Shown: positions 11,049 to 23,059 of the stretch, piece after piece
Layout of the letters: each line of letters starts with the position of its first letter
Numbering within the stretch: the first letter of the stretch is position 1
NCBI GenBank assembly: GCA_947561395.2
Contig: OX387194.1
Span: 31,258,036 to 31,322,035 of the forward strand
Source: Buxus sempervirens
Lineage: Eukaryota; Streptophyta; Magnoliopsida; Buxales; Buxaceae
DNA length: 64,000 nucleotides
Reading direction: 5' to 3'
Program-made: the position numbers and the translations under genes
The notes under the pieces: generated by a model
Told to the model about the DNA's origin: nothing
Database searches by the model: none
The model's input: the letters and a program-made list of their open reading frames with translations, nothing else

Positions 11049-14000
11049 ATGGATTTTGGAAAAGAAGGAGGATCTGCCTCTAGACCTCCATTATTTGAAG
11101 GTAACAATTATTCTTACTGGAAAGCAAGAATGAGAGCTTACCTGAAATCAATCGATGAGCGTGTCTGGGTCTCGGTTTGTAATGGTTATCATCCACCTGA
11201 GATCACAACAGAAGTAGGTGTTGTGATCCCTAAACCTCATGATCAGTGGACTAAAACTGAATCTGATCAATGTGGATGGAACAACAAGGCAATGAATGCC
11301 TTATTTTGTGCTGTTAGTGTTGAGGAATTCAGGAGAATTTCCTCATGTGAAGTTGCTAAGGAAGCATGGGACATTCTTGAGGTCACTCATGAAGGAACCT
11401 CAGCTGTCAAGCTGTCTAGACTTCAAAGACTTACTACATCTTTCGAAACTTTGTATATGAAAGATGATGAGTCTTTTGATGAGTTTTATGCTAAACTCTC
11501 AGATATTGTTAATTCTAGTTTTAATCTTGGAGAAAAAATCTCTACATCAAAGGTTATTAGAAAAATCTTAAGATCTTTGCCTGAAAAATTTAGACCTAAA
11601 GTTACTGCAATTCAAGAGGCAAAAGATGTAGATAACATGAGAATTGAAGATCTGGTAGGATCTTTACAGACTTATGAGCTAGATCTGAATATTCCTAAAA
11701 GAAGTAAAGGAATAGCTCTAAAATCTGTAAAATCTGTAAATACTGAAGAATCAGATAATTCTGATGTTGATATGGATGAACTTGTTCTCTTAGCCAAAAA
11801 GTTTAAGAAAATGTTTAAAAAGAGACAATCCAATTCTTCATCATCCATGGACAGATCAAATAGGAGATCTGACAAGAAAATGTCTGATCCAAGAAAGGAG
11901 AAGAAATTTTCTCAGAATGATGAAGTCCAATGTTACAAATGTAGAGGATTTGGACATGTTGCATCTGATTGTCCCTCAAAGGATAAAAAGAAAAAGACTA
12001 ATTATCAGGTTACTTGGGATGACAGTAACACTGATAATTCTTCACAATTTGATGAGGATATCTCTGCTAATTTTACTGCTTTCAATTCATTTTACTCATC
12101 CTCTTCTGGTAGTTCAATCTCTGGAATTGCAGGAGATAATAAAGAGACTTTATCAGATGATGAAGAAGAACTACAAGAAGCCTACAATCAGCTCTATAAG
12201 GAATTCAATAGAGCTCAGAAGAAAGTCAAGAAACTGAGTAAAAAATTGAAGGAATCAGAAACAGAGAAAAATAAAGCTCTTGCAGAAATAGATTCAATAA
12301 ACCAGAAGTTACTTGAAAGACATGCCAAAGAAGATTCTCTGGTAACTTCTTTAACTGAAAAAACTGAAAAACTAAAAGAAAAGGAAGCTCAAATTTCTCC
12401 ACTTCAAGGTAAAGTGATTGAACTTGAGAGAATTTCAAATTCAGGTAAATCTAATGCTTCAAATTCTTCTGCAGGAAATCATAAAATTAATGAGGAATCA
12501 ATTTCAAAGGAAGTTCCTGAAAGCTCAAATTCTGCTGAAAAGAGAATGAGTGTAAGTAATCAAAACAAGGAATCTTCACAGAAAATTTCTGCTGGAGAAG
12601 TAAGACCAACAGGTAAATCTTCAACTTCTGAGAAATCTAAATCTATACAGTTTAGAAATGCTGGCAAGTCTAGAAATGTTGATTTTTCTGAACATAGGTT
12701 CATACCTGTATGCCATCACTGCAATAAAAAGGGTCATATAAGACCAAAGTGTTATGCACTGTATGGTTTCCCTGATGGATATTTTGATAATAAGAGAAAA
12801 GTGAATCAAAGTCAGTCCCTGGACTTGTACAACAGATTTGACTCTCTGTTAAAATTGACTGAAACATTAAATCAAGAAGTCACAAATCTGTCAAAGAAGC
12901 TTCCTTCAAAAACTCAAGTAGTTGATGAAGGTACTTTTAAGAAGACTCCTGAAAAACAGATTTGGGTAAGAAAAGATTCCTTAGTTGCTAATGTGGTTCA
13001 TGTAGCTTTAAAAGCTCATGATGTCAACATGTGGTACTTGGACAGTGGTTGTTCAAGACACATGTGTGGTCATAAGGCTATGTTCAGTACTTTTGAAGAA
13101 TACTTTGGTGGAAGTGTTACATTTGGTGATGGAAGCACCTCCCAGGTCAAAGGTAAAGGAACTGTTACAGGTCCAAATGGAGTTTACTTAAAGAATGTTC
13201 TATTTGTATCTGGTTTGAAGGCAAATCTTATCAGTATTAGCCAATTATGTGATTCCAGATTATTTGTTAATTTTACCAGAAAAGAATGCAAAATATTGGA
13301 TAAATCTGGTAGAACTGTTCTTGTAGGTGAAAGAACAAGTGATAATTGCTATGGGATTATTGGAAACAATGAGTGTTCTTTAAAATCCTCCATAGGCAAT
13401 GAAATTGATTTGTGGCATAGAAGACTTGGCCACATTAACTATAGAGATTTGTCAAAAATCTCTAAGTCTGAGCTGGTTAGAGGAATTCCCAAGTTTGGGA
13501 AAAATAAAAAGAAAGGAATGTGTGGTCCTTGCAACCAAGGAAAGCAAATCAAAGCCACACACAAGAAAACCAACATTGTAGGAACAACAAGACCATTAGA
13601 ACTGATTCATATGGATTTAATGGGACCTACAAATACTGAAAGTCTAGGAGGAAAGAAATATATATTTGTTGCTGTAGATGACTACAGCAGATATACCTGG
13701 GTAGATTTTCTAAGAGAAAAATCTGAATGTTTCAACTGTTTTAAACATCTGTGCTGTCAAATTCAAGTAGAAAAGAACTTGCAAATAGGAAAGATTGTTA
13801 GAATCAGATCTGATCATGGGACAGAATTTGAGAATCAAATGTTTTCCAATTTCTGTGAAGAACAAGGAATCAAACATGAATTTTCTGCTCCTAAGACCCC
13901 ACAACAAAATGGAGTTGTGGAAAGGAAGAACAGAGTTTTACAAGAAATGGCTAGAACCATGATGATAGCCAAGAAAATTTCAACAAAATTCTGGGCTGAA

Positions 14001-16009
14001 GCTATAAACACTGCCTGTTACATTAGTAACAGAGTTTATATCAGATCTGGGTGGAAACAAACTCCCTATGAACTTTGGAAAGGAAAACAGCCAAACTTGA
14101 AATATTTCAGAGTCTTTGGAAGTAAATGTTATATCTTAAGGGACAGAGAAAATCTAGGAAAATTTGATTCTAGAAGTGATGAAGGAATTTTTATAGGATA
14201 TTCTTCTTCTAGTAGAGCATACAGAGTTTTCAATTTACAAAAATCTGTTGTAATGGAATCCATAAATGTGCTAATAGATGATGAAGGTAATGACAGTGAA
14301 TTTTTGCAGGCTGTAGATGAAGAGGATTAACTCAGAGATGCATCCCCAAGCAATGAAGTTATTCCTCTGACTAGAACTCTCAAAGACCACCCAACTGAGC
14401 AAATTGTTGGAAAAATTTCAGATGGAGTAAGAACAAGACATCAACTACAGAATGAGGTAAGATTTTCTTCCTACTTATCTCAATTTGAGCCAAAATCTTA
14501 TAAAGATGCATTGTTGGATGATTCTTGGTTGAATGCTATGCATGAAGAACTAAATCAATTTACTAGAAACAATGTTTGGGAATTGGTTGAAAGACCTTCT
14601 GATCTGAATGTGATAGGAACCAAGTGGATATTTAAGAACAAATCTGATGAGAATGGGGTAGTAACCAGAAATAAGGCTAGACTTGTTGCTCAGGGGTATA
14701 CTCAAATAGAAGGAATAGATTTTGATGAAACCTTTGCTCCTGTAGCTAGGTTAGAATCTATCAGATTGCTGCTGTCTATTGCTTTTTTTTACAGTTTAAA
14801 CTATTTCAAATGGATGTTAAGAGTGCTTTCTTGAATGGATATTTGAATGAAGAGGTCTATATAGAGCAACCTAAAGGATTTGAAGACTCTAACTATCCTA
14901 AACATGTGTATAAACTGAACAAGGCACTGTATGGACTCAAACAAGCTCCTAGAGCTTGGTATGAGAGACTCACCTCCTTTTTACTTGAATCTGGTTTTAT
15001 GAGAGGAAATGTGGATAAAACTCTCTTTATTCAAAGAGAGTCCAAACATATTTTGATTGCTCAAATCTATGTTGATGACATAGTGTTTGGGTCCACTTCT
15101 GAAAATCATGCTCACTCCTTTGCTGACTTAATGAAAAGTGAATTTGAAATGAGTATGATGGGTGAACTGAACTTTTTCTTAGGTCTTCAGATTTATTAGT
15201 CTCAACAAGGAATTTTTTTCTCTCAAGCAAAATATTCAAGAAATCTTGTTAAGAGATTCAGCTTAACTCATGCTAAACATGCTAGGACTCCTATGAGTAC
15301 TAGTTTAAAACTTGGAAAAGATGAATCTGGAAAAGTTGTAGACCCTACCCTGTACAGAGGAATGATTGGGAGTCTACTGTACTTAATAGCAAGTAGACCT
15401 GATATAAGCTTTAGCGTTGGAGTTTGTGCTAGATATCAGGCTAATCCTAAAGAATCCCATCTGAATGCTGTAAAAAGGATTATAAAATATGTTAATGGAA
15501 CTGTTGATCTGGGAATCTGGTTTTCCAAAGAGACAAACCCACATCTTACTGGATACACTGATGCTGATTGGGCTGGGTGTATGGATGACAGAAAAAGCAC
15601 CTCTGGTGGTTTTTTTTACATGGGTAATAATCTCATTGCCTGGTTAAGCAAAAAGCAAAACTGTGTTTTTCTAAGTACTGCTGAAGCTGATTATATTGCT
15701 GCAGGAAGCTGTACTCAACTTATATGGATGAAACAAATGTTATCTGATTATGGGTTAGATCAAGATCAAATGATTCTCTTCTGTGACAATCAAAGTGCCA
15801 TAAATATCTCCAAGAATCCTGTTCAACACTCAAGGACCAAACATATAGATATCAGGCATCACTTTATAAGAGAGTTGATTGAAGACAAAACTGTTATGAT
15901 TGAATATATATCTACTGAAAAACAGTTGGCTGACATTTTTACTAAACCTTTAGATCAGAACAGATTTGAAACTCTTAGGAAATCCCTAGGAGTATGCTCT
16001 CAAAACTGA
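11049..16009 (+). pseudogene. Sirevirus gag-pol coding region, copy 2
   Basis: Fossil polyprotein region with about three breaks, nearly identical to copy 1. Visible in order: gag (MDFGKEGG start, YSYWKARM), CCHC knuckle (CYKCRGFGHVASDC), Lys/Glu-rich coiled coil, second CCHC (CHHCNKKGHIRPKC), protease (LDSGCSRHM), integrase (HHCC finger; [29 protein letters not shown]), copia reverse transcriptase ([22 protein letters not shown]) and RNase H ([39 protein letters not shown]). The start is the Met that follows the primer site by about 45 bp. Codon use is AT-rich like its surroundings. Confidence 0.92.
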
Positions 16010-17256
16010 AAATCAGGTTCTGTTTTGAGTTAATTTTGATGTAAAATGTCTTACATATCTGTTCAAAATGAATTTGTGTGTTCTTATTACTAAGATCTGT
16101 TTTCAGGAAGATTGAATTTATGCATATTGACAGAAATGTCTTATTTCTAACCAGAAACTTTGTCTGAAACACCTTTACGTATTGAAGCTTATTGTGTGGT
16201 AAAGCTTGGGATCTATAGGCTATCACCTTTATGAAAAGAAAAGTTTTGGAAATGGCTGCCATAGAGATTAGAGTGAAAGCCACTGTAAATCTCAAAAAGA
16301 AAAAGAGAAATAAGGTATATTCTTGGAATGAACTGTAAACTCAGGTTTTTTAAGGGTCAATGCCTTCTTTAAAAAGAAAAGAAAAAGAGATCAGAAAAGA
16401 CTACCTATCTCTGATGTGCGAAAGCCACCAAAATGAAGTTGGGATATGTCTATACTTTTCAAGATTGTTTACACTGAAATAGCCTTCTATATGTATGAAG
16501 TGTAAAAGTCAAAAATGTTGCTCATTTCTCACAAGCATTGATTCAGTAATATGCATATGTGCTCAATATCTTGAAGAAAATTTATAGTATGAGAAACCAT
16601 GAAGGAAATTTTGCTCTTTGATATGAAATGTACCACATCTGAATTAACTTTGATAGGTACTTCAAGATCAGTTTTGTGATAAGTACTTCTTAGATTGAAT
16701 AAGTTGATTATCTGGATGATTTTTGGTTTAGCTAAAATCTTAGCTTTGTGTTTGGAAGTATGAGGCTGTCATGAAGAATAGTTCAAACCTCTTTTATAAA
16801 TTTCTGCCTTGAATCTGTGTTTTTCTTTGTGTGTGCATGTGCACCTTCTACGTTGCTAGAAGCGTGCATGTAGCCTTCTCTAGTATTACTTGATCTGGCA
16901 CATGCCCATTTCTACGTCGCCAGTTGCTCGTTGGCAGCGTACTCTATTTGCCTATATATAGGTGAAATTGCGGTCATTTTTTTACCCCTGTTCTTTTTCA
17001 CCTTCTTCGATTTCCCTCGCCTCTCGCGTCGTGTCCCGGTGCTGCTGTCGCTGTCACCTTCCTCCTTTCTGCCTACTGTTCAGGTAAAAAAAATTTTTTA
17101 CTGTCTTCATCCTGCTTCTTCATTTTCTGGTTCCTAGTTCAATAGTCTTCTCTCATTATTCTAAGCTAGGGTTTAGTAGATTTTTCAGCCATTAGGGCTT
17201 TATCGTTTGTTGGTTGGTTCTGTCTGTCTTCTCTTTCTCTTCCATTTTTTTTCACC
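16010..17256 (+). other. Spacer between pol and third reading frame of copy 2
   Basis: Noncoding. The first 720 bp are shared with 1-718 of copy 1. The last 300 bp become pyrimidine-rich (16960-17250) and lead into the Met at 17257. A TATA-like CTATATATAGG lies near 16952, which could be an internal promoter or chance; I see no other signal. Confidence 0.6.
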
Positions 17257-18546
17257 ATGCCTCTCAAGAGAAAGTCGAGAACTGATTCTCCTTCAACATC
17301 GTCTCCTCCTGTGAGGTCTTCTCCTGTTATTTCTTCTCCTCCAGTGAGACCCCCTTCCCCTTCCCATTCTTCTGAACCGTTTGTGGGGAATGGTTTATCT
17401 GATTTCAATGAATTCTTCAAGCACAGGCCTCTTCTTCTGGAAAGGGCCATCAAGCTTGAGTAATTTTCTGAATCTCCTTTCTACTCATTGTTTTCGGACA
17501 ATGGTTGGAAAAAATTTGCTTTACTCGATGGTTTTGCATATCCGGACCTGGTCCGAGAATTTTACTCTAATCTTCATCATCTCCATCTTGCCAATCAAGG
17601 CTATGTCAAAGCCTATGTCAGGGGAATCTCTTTCGACTTCTCGAAAGAGCTTATTTCCTCTCTTCTTGAACTGCCTCTTGTTGATTCTCCCTCCTTTAAC
17701 TTTCTTGAGTCTCATACTGATCCTCCTATGGAGTCCATCATTCCTTCTCTAATAGTTCAGGGTGCTCCCACTTCCATCAAGAATAAGCCCAACTATATGC
17801 CTCATGGCTCTCTTCAAGATCTTCTCCAGATCTTGAATCTGTTTGTGTGTGCTTCTCTTGTTCCATCTGATCATCACTCAGAGATCTCTCACTCTCGGGC
17901 AAGACTTCTTCATGGCATCTGGAACAGACAAAGTATCTGTATTCCTTCCATCATCTTCCATCAGATCCTTGAGTCTCGGAATTTAAAATCCAAGACTGCA
18001 GCTCTTCCTTTTGGCATATTCATCACTTACTTGTGTATTCATCAGGGGGTACTCCCTGATCCGGCTGAATTGATCATTCATCCCCGACCTCCCATTGATT
18101 CCTCCACTCTGACCCGAAGTAAACGTGCAAATCCGTTTCAGTTGGTGTCTTCTGAACCCTCCTCTTCTCAGTCCTCTTTGTCCAGCTCTGATGCTGTGGC
18201 AATTATGGAAAAACTGAATTCCATGCAAGCCTCTCAGGAGGCTTTCAATTCAGAGGTTAGGTCTCACATGCTCATGATGAGCATGTTCAAATCAGAGACC
18301 CAAGAGAAGCTGGGGCAATTGGCAAAGGATGTTGATTTTACATGTGGTGAGGTACAAAGGGACGTTGCTGCTCAGCAACATATGCAAAATGAAGCGGATC
18401 ATTTTCTGGAATGCATTCGAAAGACTCAGCTGGAGATGGATCACAAACTCAGTTGGCTGCACTCCAGATCCCAAGATGCATACAAGCACTACTCAAGGAC
18501 TTGGGAACCCAAACCACCTTCCAGAAAGGGGGAGAAATTTGGATGA
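17257..18546 (+). pseudogene. Third (post-pol) reading frame of Sirevirus copy 2
   Basis: A region of about 1.3 kb after pol with about one break. The N-terminal part is basic and Ser/Pro-rich (MPLKRKSRTDSPSTSSPPV). The centre (NGWKKFALLDGFAYPDLVREFYSNL, then YVRGISFDFSKELISSLLELP) resembles the domain annotated as putative plant transposon protein in many plant retroelements. The C-terminal part is Ser-rich, then strongly helical and coiled-coil-like (from about EKLNSMQASQEAFNSEVRS on). Sireviruses often carry an extra frame here, commonly called envelope-like. I see no signal peptide and no clear membrane segment, so I do not call it an envelope gene. Its role is unknown. It lies between the spacer and the first polypurine tract, which overlaps its end. 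Confidence 0.7.
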
Positions 18547-18913
18547 TGCTGCTGGAGTTTCTGTTTCTGTTGATGGTTTTGCTGGGTTGTTGTTGCTGCT
18601 GCTGCTTGTAATTTTTTTTTTCTGTGCTGTGAATATGATACTTTTTGTTATGTTCTGTTCTGTTTGTTTCTCCTGAAAGAAGGTTTAAAGGGGAGTGGAG
18701 ATTAAGGGGGAGAAACTGTAATTTTTGAACAATGGATATGCTTCTGATCTCTGTATACCTTTTGTGAATGAATGAAATACTGGATTCTTCACAATCATTG
18801 TGTCTCTCCTTATCAGTGTGGTTTTAAAATTCTTAAATGGACATCAATATTAACTGAGTTTGATATTAAACACTGTTGTGAGGTTGTTGTCAGGCATTTG
18901 CCAAGGGGGAGAT
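18525..18913 (+). other. Repeated polypurine tracts before the 3' LTR
   Basis: Three AAGGGGGAGA motifs: 18525-18537, 18704-18715 and 18903-18913, the last directly before the LTR. A weaker purine run (AAAGGGGAGTGGAG) lies at 18687. Multiple polypurine motifs upstream of the 3' LTR are a known Sirevirus trait. The last one would prime plus-strand synthesis. Confidence 0.85.
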
Positions 18914-19881
18914 TGTAAGTGTGAAAACTCACACTCCTGTTATGGCAAATGTTTGACAAATTATGTCTTCTAATGAAGCTTTAAGATGTGCAAATTAAAT
19001 AATGAAAATTCAGTTAATTGAGTAAAGAAGAAGAAGGCGATGTTGCCACACAGCTTTAACGCCGCTGCCACCCCGCTAGCAGCTCGCTAGTAGCGCGCTT
19101 TTAACTGATTCAACTTGTTCTGAGCGGGACTTGAGTTCGCTTCCCGCCGTCTACATCGATCTTTTCACGACGCCACCAGCGCTCGACGCGATCTGAGTTT
19201 TATTCTTTAAATAGACGTGTTGTAATTTTTAATGGTGACTTTTTTCTTTGGATCATTTTTGATTTTGAATCTTGAGGTGTTTGAGATTCGATCAAATCTT
19301 TTTGAGAGAGTCGGCGATCGAGTGAGGGAGAGATCTGAGATAGATCACCTGGAATTGAAGATAGAGGATTCTTCTTCAATTCGGAACTTCATCTGATCGT
19401 GTGATCGCCTGGACTGGTGATTGGCCTTGATTGATGCGTAGGTGGATTCCTACTGCATTGGATCGTCTCAGTGGATTCTGAGGTGATCGCTGCGATCTGG
19501 ATTGATCGTGTTCTGCAGCTTGTGGATTCAAGCTGTGTTGCAGTTCGTGGATTCGTGTGGATCACTGGTGAGTGATTGTTTTGCGATCTGGACTGATCGT
19601 CTTCTGCAGCTTGTGGATTCAAGCTGTGTTGCAGTTCGTGGATTCGAACTGTGGATTGCTGTTGAGTGAGTCAAATTGTAAAGGTTAAGTATGTACTCCT
19701 TTGTAATTGTCTTTTCATTCAATAGTGGATTTCGAAGGGTTAGTCGCCTCATATAGACTCGAGGTTTTTCCTGGATCTGGATCTAGGTTTCCTCGTATAA
19801 TTCTCTGTGTATTGTTTCCGCATTGTTCAATTCTGAATTGTTATAGATCGTGGACCTATAGAGTAGTCCTCTACTCTTTCA
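18914..19881 (+). repeat. 3' LTR of Sirevirus copy 2
   Basis: 968 bp, same ends as the 5' LTR (TGTAAGTGTG ... CTACTCTTTCA), with TATA-like TTTAAATA at 19206-19213 and the hairpin array at about 19387-19650. Followed by the target duplication GAACC. Confidence 0.95.
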
Positions 19882-19886
19882 GAACC

Positions 19887-20275
19887 CAATTTAGAGCCTA
19901 AAAATACAGCATTAATCACATGGCCTAAAAGAGCTTTTATTTAGGGAAAACATGCTAGAAGGCATCCAAAATATCCATTAAACTCCAGATTTCATGCTTT
20001 CATATTTCATGTTCAACTCATGGCATAAAAAATTCAAATTGGATCATGTTATCACCAAATGCATCAAAATCATGCTTCAAGATAGGCTTCTCTTAAATTA
20101 ATCTTTAGGCAACATCAAGCAAAACATACATGTCTTGATCCATATAAAATTCAAAAGTACCCCAATCTGATTTGAAATACAACAATATGCACAAATAAAG
20201 TAAACAAAATAGCAAGCATTCAAGAATAAATAAAAAGCATGAACCAAATACACAAAATGACTTAAATCCACAAGT
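19887..20275 (-). other. Body of the minus-strand element next to its primer site
   Basis: Noncoding continuation of the sequence left of copy 2. The end of the 147-bp array occupies 19887 to about 20100, and the rest is AT-rich leader beside the primer site. No gene seen. Confidence 0.6.
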
Positions 20276-20292
20276 CCCCAGTGGAGTTGCCA
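20276..20292 (-). other. Primer binding site, tRNA-Arg type
   Basis: On the minus strand TGGCAACTCCACTGGGG, two bases inside the LTR at 20295-21676. Ogre/Tat-type plant elements are known to use tRNA-Arg sites of the form TGGCGACTCC. The Ogre-type element in this window has TGGCGACTCCACTGTGG. Confidence 0.8.
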
Positions 20293-20294
20293 GT

Positions 20295-21676
20295 TGTGAG
20301 ACATGGGAAAAATCACCGGAGATGATCATCCCTCCGTCAACACATGGGCTCAACGTAAAATTGGGAGAGTTGCCACCATTCAGAATTTTGGGGTGTGAAT
20401 GGACACCAAAAAGTTCAAAAATATGCAAAAATAGCTAAAAGGCAAATTCTAGAGTAAAAATAACTCTACTTGAAAATCAAATCCAGAGATGGGTAAGGGG
20501 ATTAGATTATGAACGGGGGAAGGTGTTAGGCACCCCCATTCACCCACATAAGGTGGTTGCCAAGTGTTTGTTCATGCAAAAAAGATAAGAAAGCTTGCTA
20601 AAAATCATTAAAAACATTGGAAAAGAATTAAGCCAATGTGTGATATTTTCACATGAGGAATCCAAATGGATTCTAGATCCTCTTTTATGTCAATATCACT
20701 TCTGGAATATCACAAAAAGATGGAAGTCAAAGCAAAAGTTGCACAAAACCAAGTTGAGGCCAATCCAGGAAATTTGGTGAAAAGCAATGCCATTTGTCTT
20801 GAAATCATTCAAAATCAATTTTAAATTGAATCAAACCAAATCCATTTGAAAGATCATGGTAAATAAGAGACTCATGCAAAATTTCAAGTAAATCCGGTTG
20901 AAATCCTAGGAGTTATGCTCCTTTAAAGTTGCTGCTGGGGAAAATCAAAAGTGATAAGCATGCAAGTTTGGAAACTCACCTAGAAAAATCCACTCCATAA
21001 AAATCCACGAAATTTGGTGTGATTGAAGTCTGTATGGCCATCTTTCGAACGAAACTAGCCTCATACAAAAATTCATTCGGATGTGCCTTGGGTGGTCTCC
21101 CGAACAGGCCCCGAAGATCACAAATTTACCCAGAAAAGTACTAATGAGCAGCTCTGGGTAAATCTGGGGTTCTGGAAGCAATCCGGCGGCGGTTCCCTTC
21201 TTCACTTGGAGCTCTTGGATCTCCAACTTATTAGCCATTTGCTTAAGGAGGCGCCTCCTATTTATAGGCAAAGGCTAGGGTTAGGGTTGGTGAAAATGGT
21301 AGACACAACCTAATGTCTATAGCCCACTAACCTTAACCCTAAGGCTATTTCCGAGATTTCCCCTCATTTAATGAGGGACATGATGGTAAAAGTGAAAAGC
21401 TCTCAGAAAACCCTAATTTTGAGCAAAACTTATGTATCCGCCCTATCAGGCCGGATACACAAGGGCCTTAAGGTATCCGATATATAATACCGGATACACT
21501 AAAGCTTTCTTGTATCCGGTATTATCCACCGGATACAAAGAGAGGTACTTGTATCCGGCCTGATTGCCGGATACAAGTAAAAAACACTTTTTCTCAAATT
21601 TTGTGCTGGCTTTCAAGGAGATAATGATTTTTGATGATTATTGATCATTTTGACAGTGCAATTTGCGGTGTCTACA
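20295..21676 (-). repeat. 5' LTR of minus-strand Ogre/Tat-like element J
   Basis: 1382 bp; on the minus strand it starts TGTAGACACCGCAAATTG and ends CCCATGTCTCACA, followed by a tRNA-Arg type primer site. A TATA box (TATAAATA, minus) lies near 21258-21267. Four hairpins (21433-21578) lie upstream of it in U3. The element body extends left and holds both Sirevirus copies. The right flank ACACG (21677-21681) is the expected target duplication; its partner is outside the window. It is related to the LTR at 61645-64000. Confidence 0.85.
21433..21578. repeat. GTATCCGG hairpin array in U3 of LTR J
   Basis: Four inverted repeats with the same stem core. 21547-21578 is a perfect 13-bp stem (ACTTGTATCCGGC with GCCGGATACAAGT, loop CTGATT). 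21510-21538 is a perfect 11-bp stem. 21473-21497 and 21433-21459 have 7-8 bp. Loops differ in sequence and length. Confidence 0.9.
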
Positions 21677-23059
21677 ACACGTACCCATCAGAGTTGGCAT
21701 GTACCACCAGCATGCAGCACCAGAATCAATACATGGAGATGGTCGCTTATCCACATGTACAGGGAATCACCAGCGGCTCACCGGGGTGTCCCTCTAGACA
21801 TAGGACCTTCCCAGACAAACTAACTTGCAAAGGAAGCGCGTCGCATATAAGAGTAACTCAACCCAAATGACATATCCCTCAGCTATCTAGCTACAACTAT
21901 GTATCCATAACCAACTATGCCCACTAGACTCCAAAATTCCCTAAAATATAATATTTCCATAAGGGTTGGTGCCTAGTGGCATATAAAGGTTAAATCTGTC
22001 AATTACTTCAATATTTGGTCATCTGAATTCTGAATTCTCTTTATAAAGTTTTCTAATTTATAGTGTCATTTAGAGTTGTTTCGACAATCAAATAGTAGTT
22101 AGGTTTTCCAAAGATCAAATTTCTACATTACTTTTAAAGTTTGGCAACTAATGTCCTAAATACCTTCCTAATTTATTTTTCTGTAAAATAGGGAATTAAA
22201 TAATTTATTTTGGTCTTAAAACATCTTATTTAATCATTAAAATTGTCTAAAAATAGTTTGGAATTGAATCAGGGTGTAAAATTATGAAAATCTACAAAAT
22301 CTTAACAGAGTGCCTAGGATCGCTCAGGATCGCCCCGGCGGTAGTTCAAAATCGAACGCCGACGATACGTCTTCAAGCGGTCTACGGCGGTCTGAAATTT
22401 ATAACGAGCACCTAAGATCGCCGACGATCGCCGAGAACAGTCGAGGTCGGCGGTCGTTCGAAAACGATCAGAATCAGTTCCAAAACATGATTTTTCTCGT
22501 CTAAACTCATTCTAACATATTTATAACATGATTATCTAAATATATACATATTTACATCTCATGAAAACATGCTTTTGTCGATTAATCACATGTAAATACA
22601 AAAACGAAGGTAAACGGTGTCACCTACCTCTTTCGTGCGTGGTTTCTCTCCTTCTTCTCCAAACAAGAGTTCTTACAGACGCAAGGTACTCCTTGGACGA
22701 TGAAGAACACAAAAACCAGACTTTCCTCCTCCTCTTCTTCTTCTTCTCCTTCAGTCGGGTTTGTCGCTTGCGGCTGAAGGTGATGAGCGAGAATACAACG
22801 CGTATAAGATTTAGGTTAATAAACTAATACTTATACTCTTCGATCCCATGTATCTCACATACACAAAATTCCATACGCACACCCAATCAGAATACACACC
22901 TTGATATCTCATGATCGGACGGTCAGATCTGCGTCTAATTCTGGATCTCCACTAATTAGATCATCCCCTACAATAATAAATTATTTCTATCAATTATAAC
23001 TCTCATTAATATTATTTATTAATTTAATTTATTATTTAAGGAAAATTCGGGGTTTTACA
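21677..23059 (-). repeat. Partial LTR I (same subfamily as LTR E), interrupted by element J
   Basis: On the minus strand it begins TGTAAAACCCCGAATTTTCC at 23059 and runs leftwards until element J cuts it. It matches solo LTR E (50271-52606), for example at 21680-21800 against 51550-51670. The right flank TGCAT (23060-23064) would be the target duplication. A donor-like AGAG|GTAGGTGAC lies at about 22630-22621 (minus), and a GC-rich short-motif block at 22310-22450. No gene. Confidence 0.8.

Larger units (their letters stand above)
9953..19881 (+). mobile_element. Ty1/copia Sirevirus-type element, copy 2, complete from LTR to LTR
   Basis: A 9929-bp plus-strand element bounded by TG...CA LTRs (9953-10988 and 18914-19881) and flanked by the 5-bp duplication GAACC (9948-9952 and 19882-19886). 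It has an iMet primer site, gag-pol, a third reading frame and three polypurine tracts, an arrangement typical of Sireviruses. It is broken, with roughly three breaks in gag-pol and about one in the third frame. Where I compared them by eye the LTRs differ at roughly 1-3 bases per 100 besides a length difference, suggesting a fairly recent insertion (order of a million years; not calculated). Confidence 0.95.

Noticed and set aside
17257-18546. Sirevirus third frame as an envelope glycoprotein gene
   Set aside because: No signal peptide, membrane anchor or cysteine-rich ectodomain is visible; position alone is not enough.
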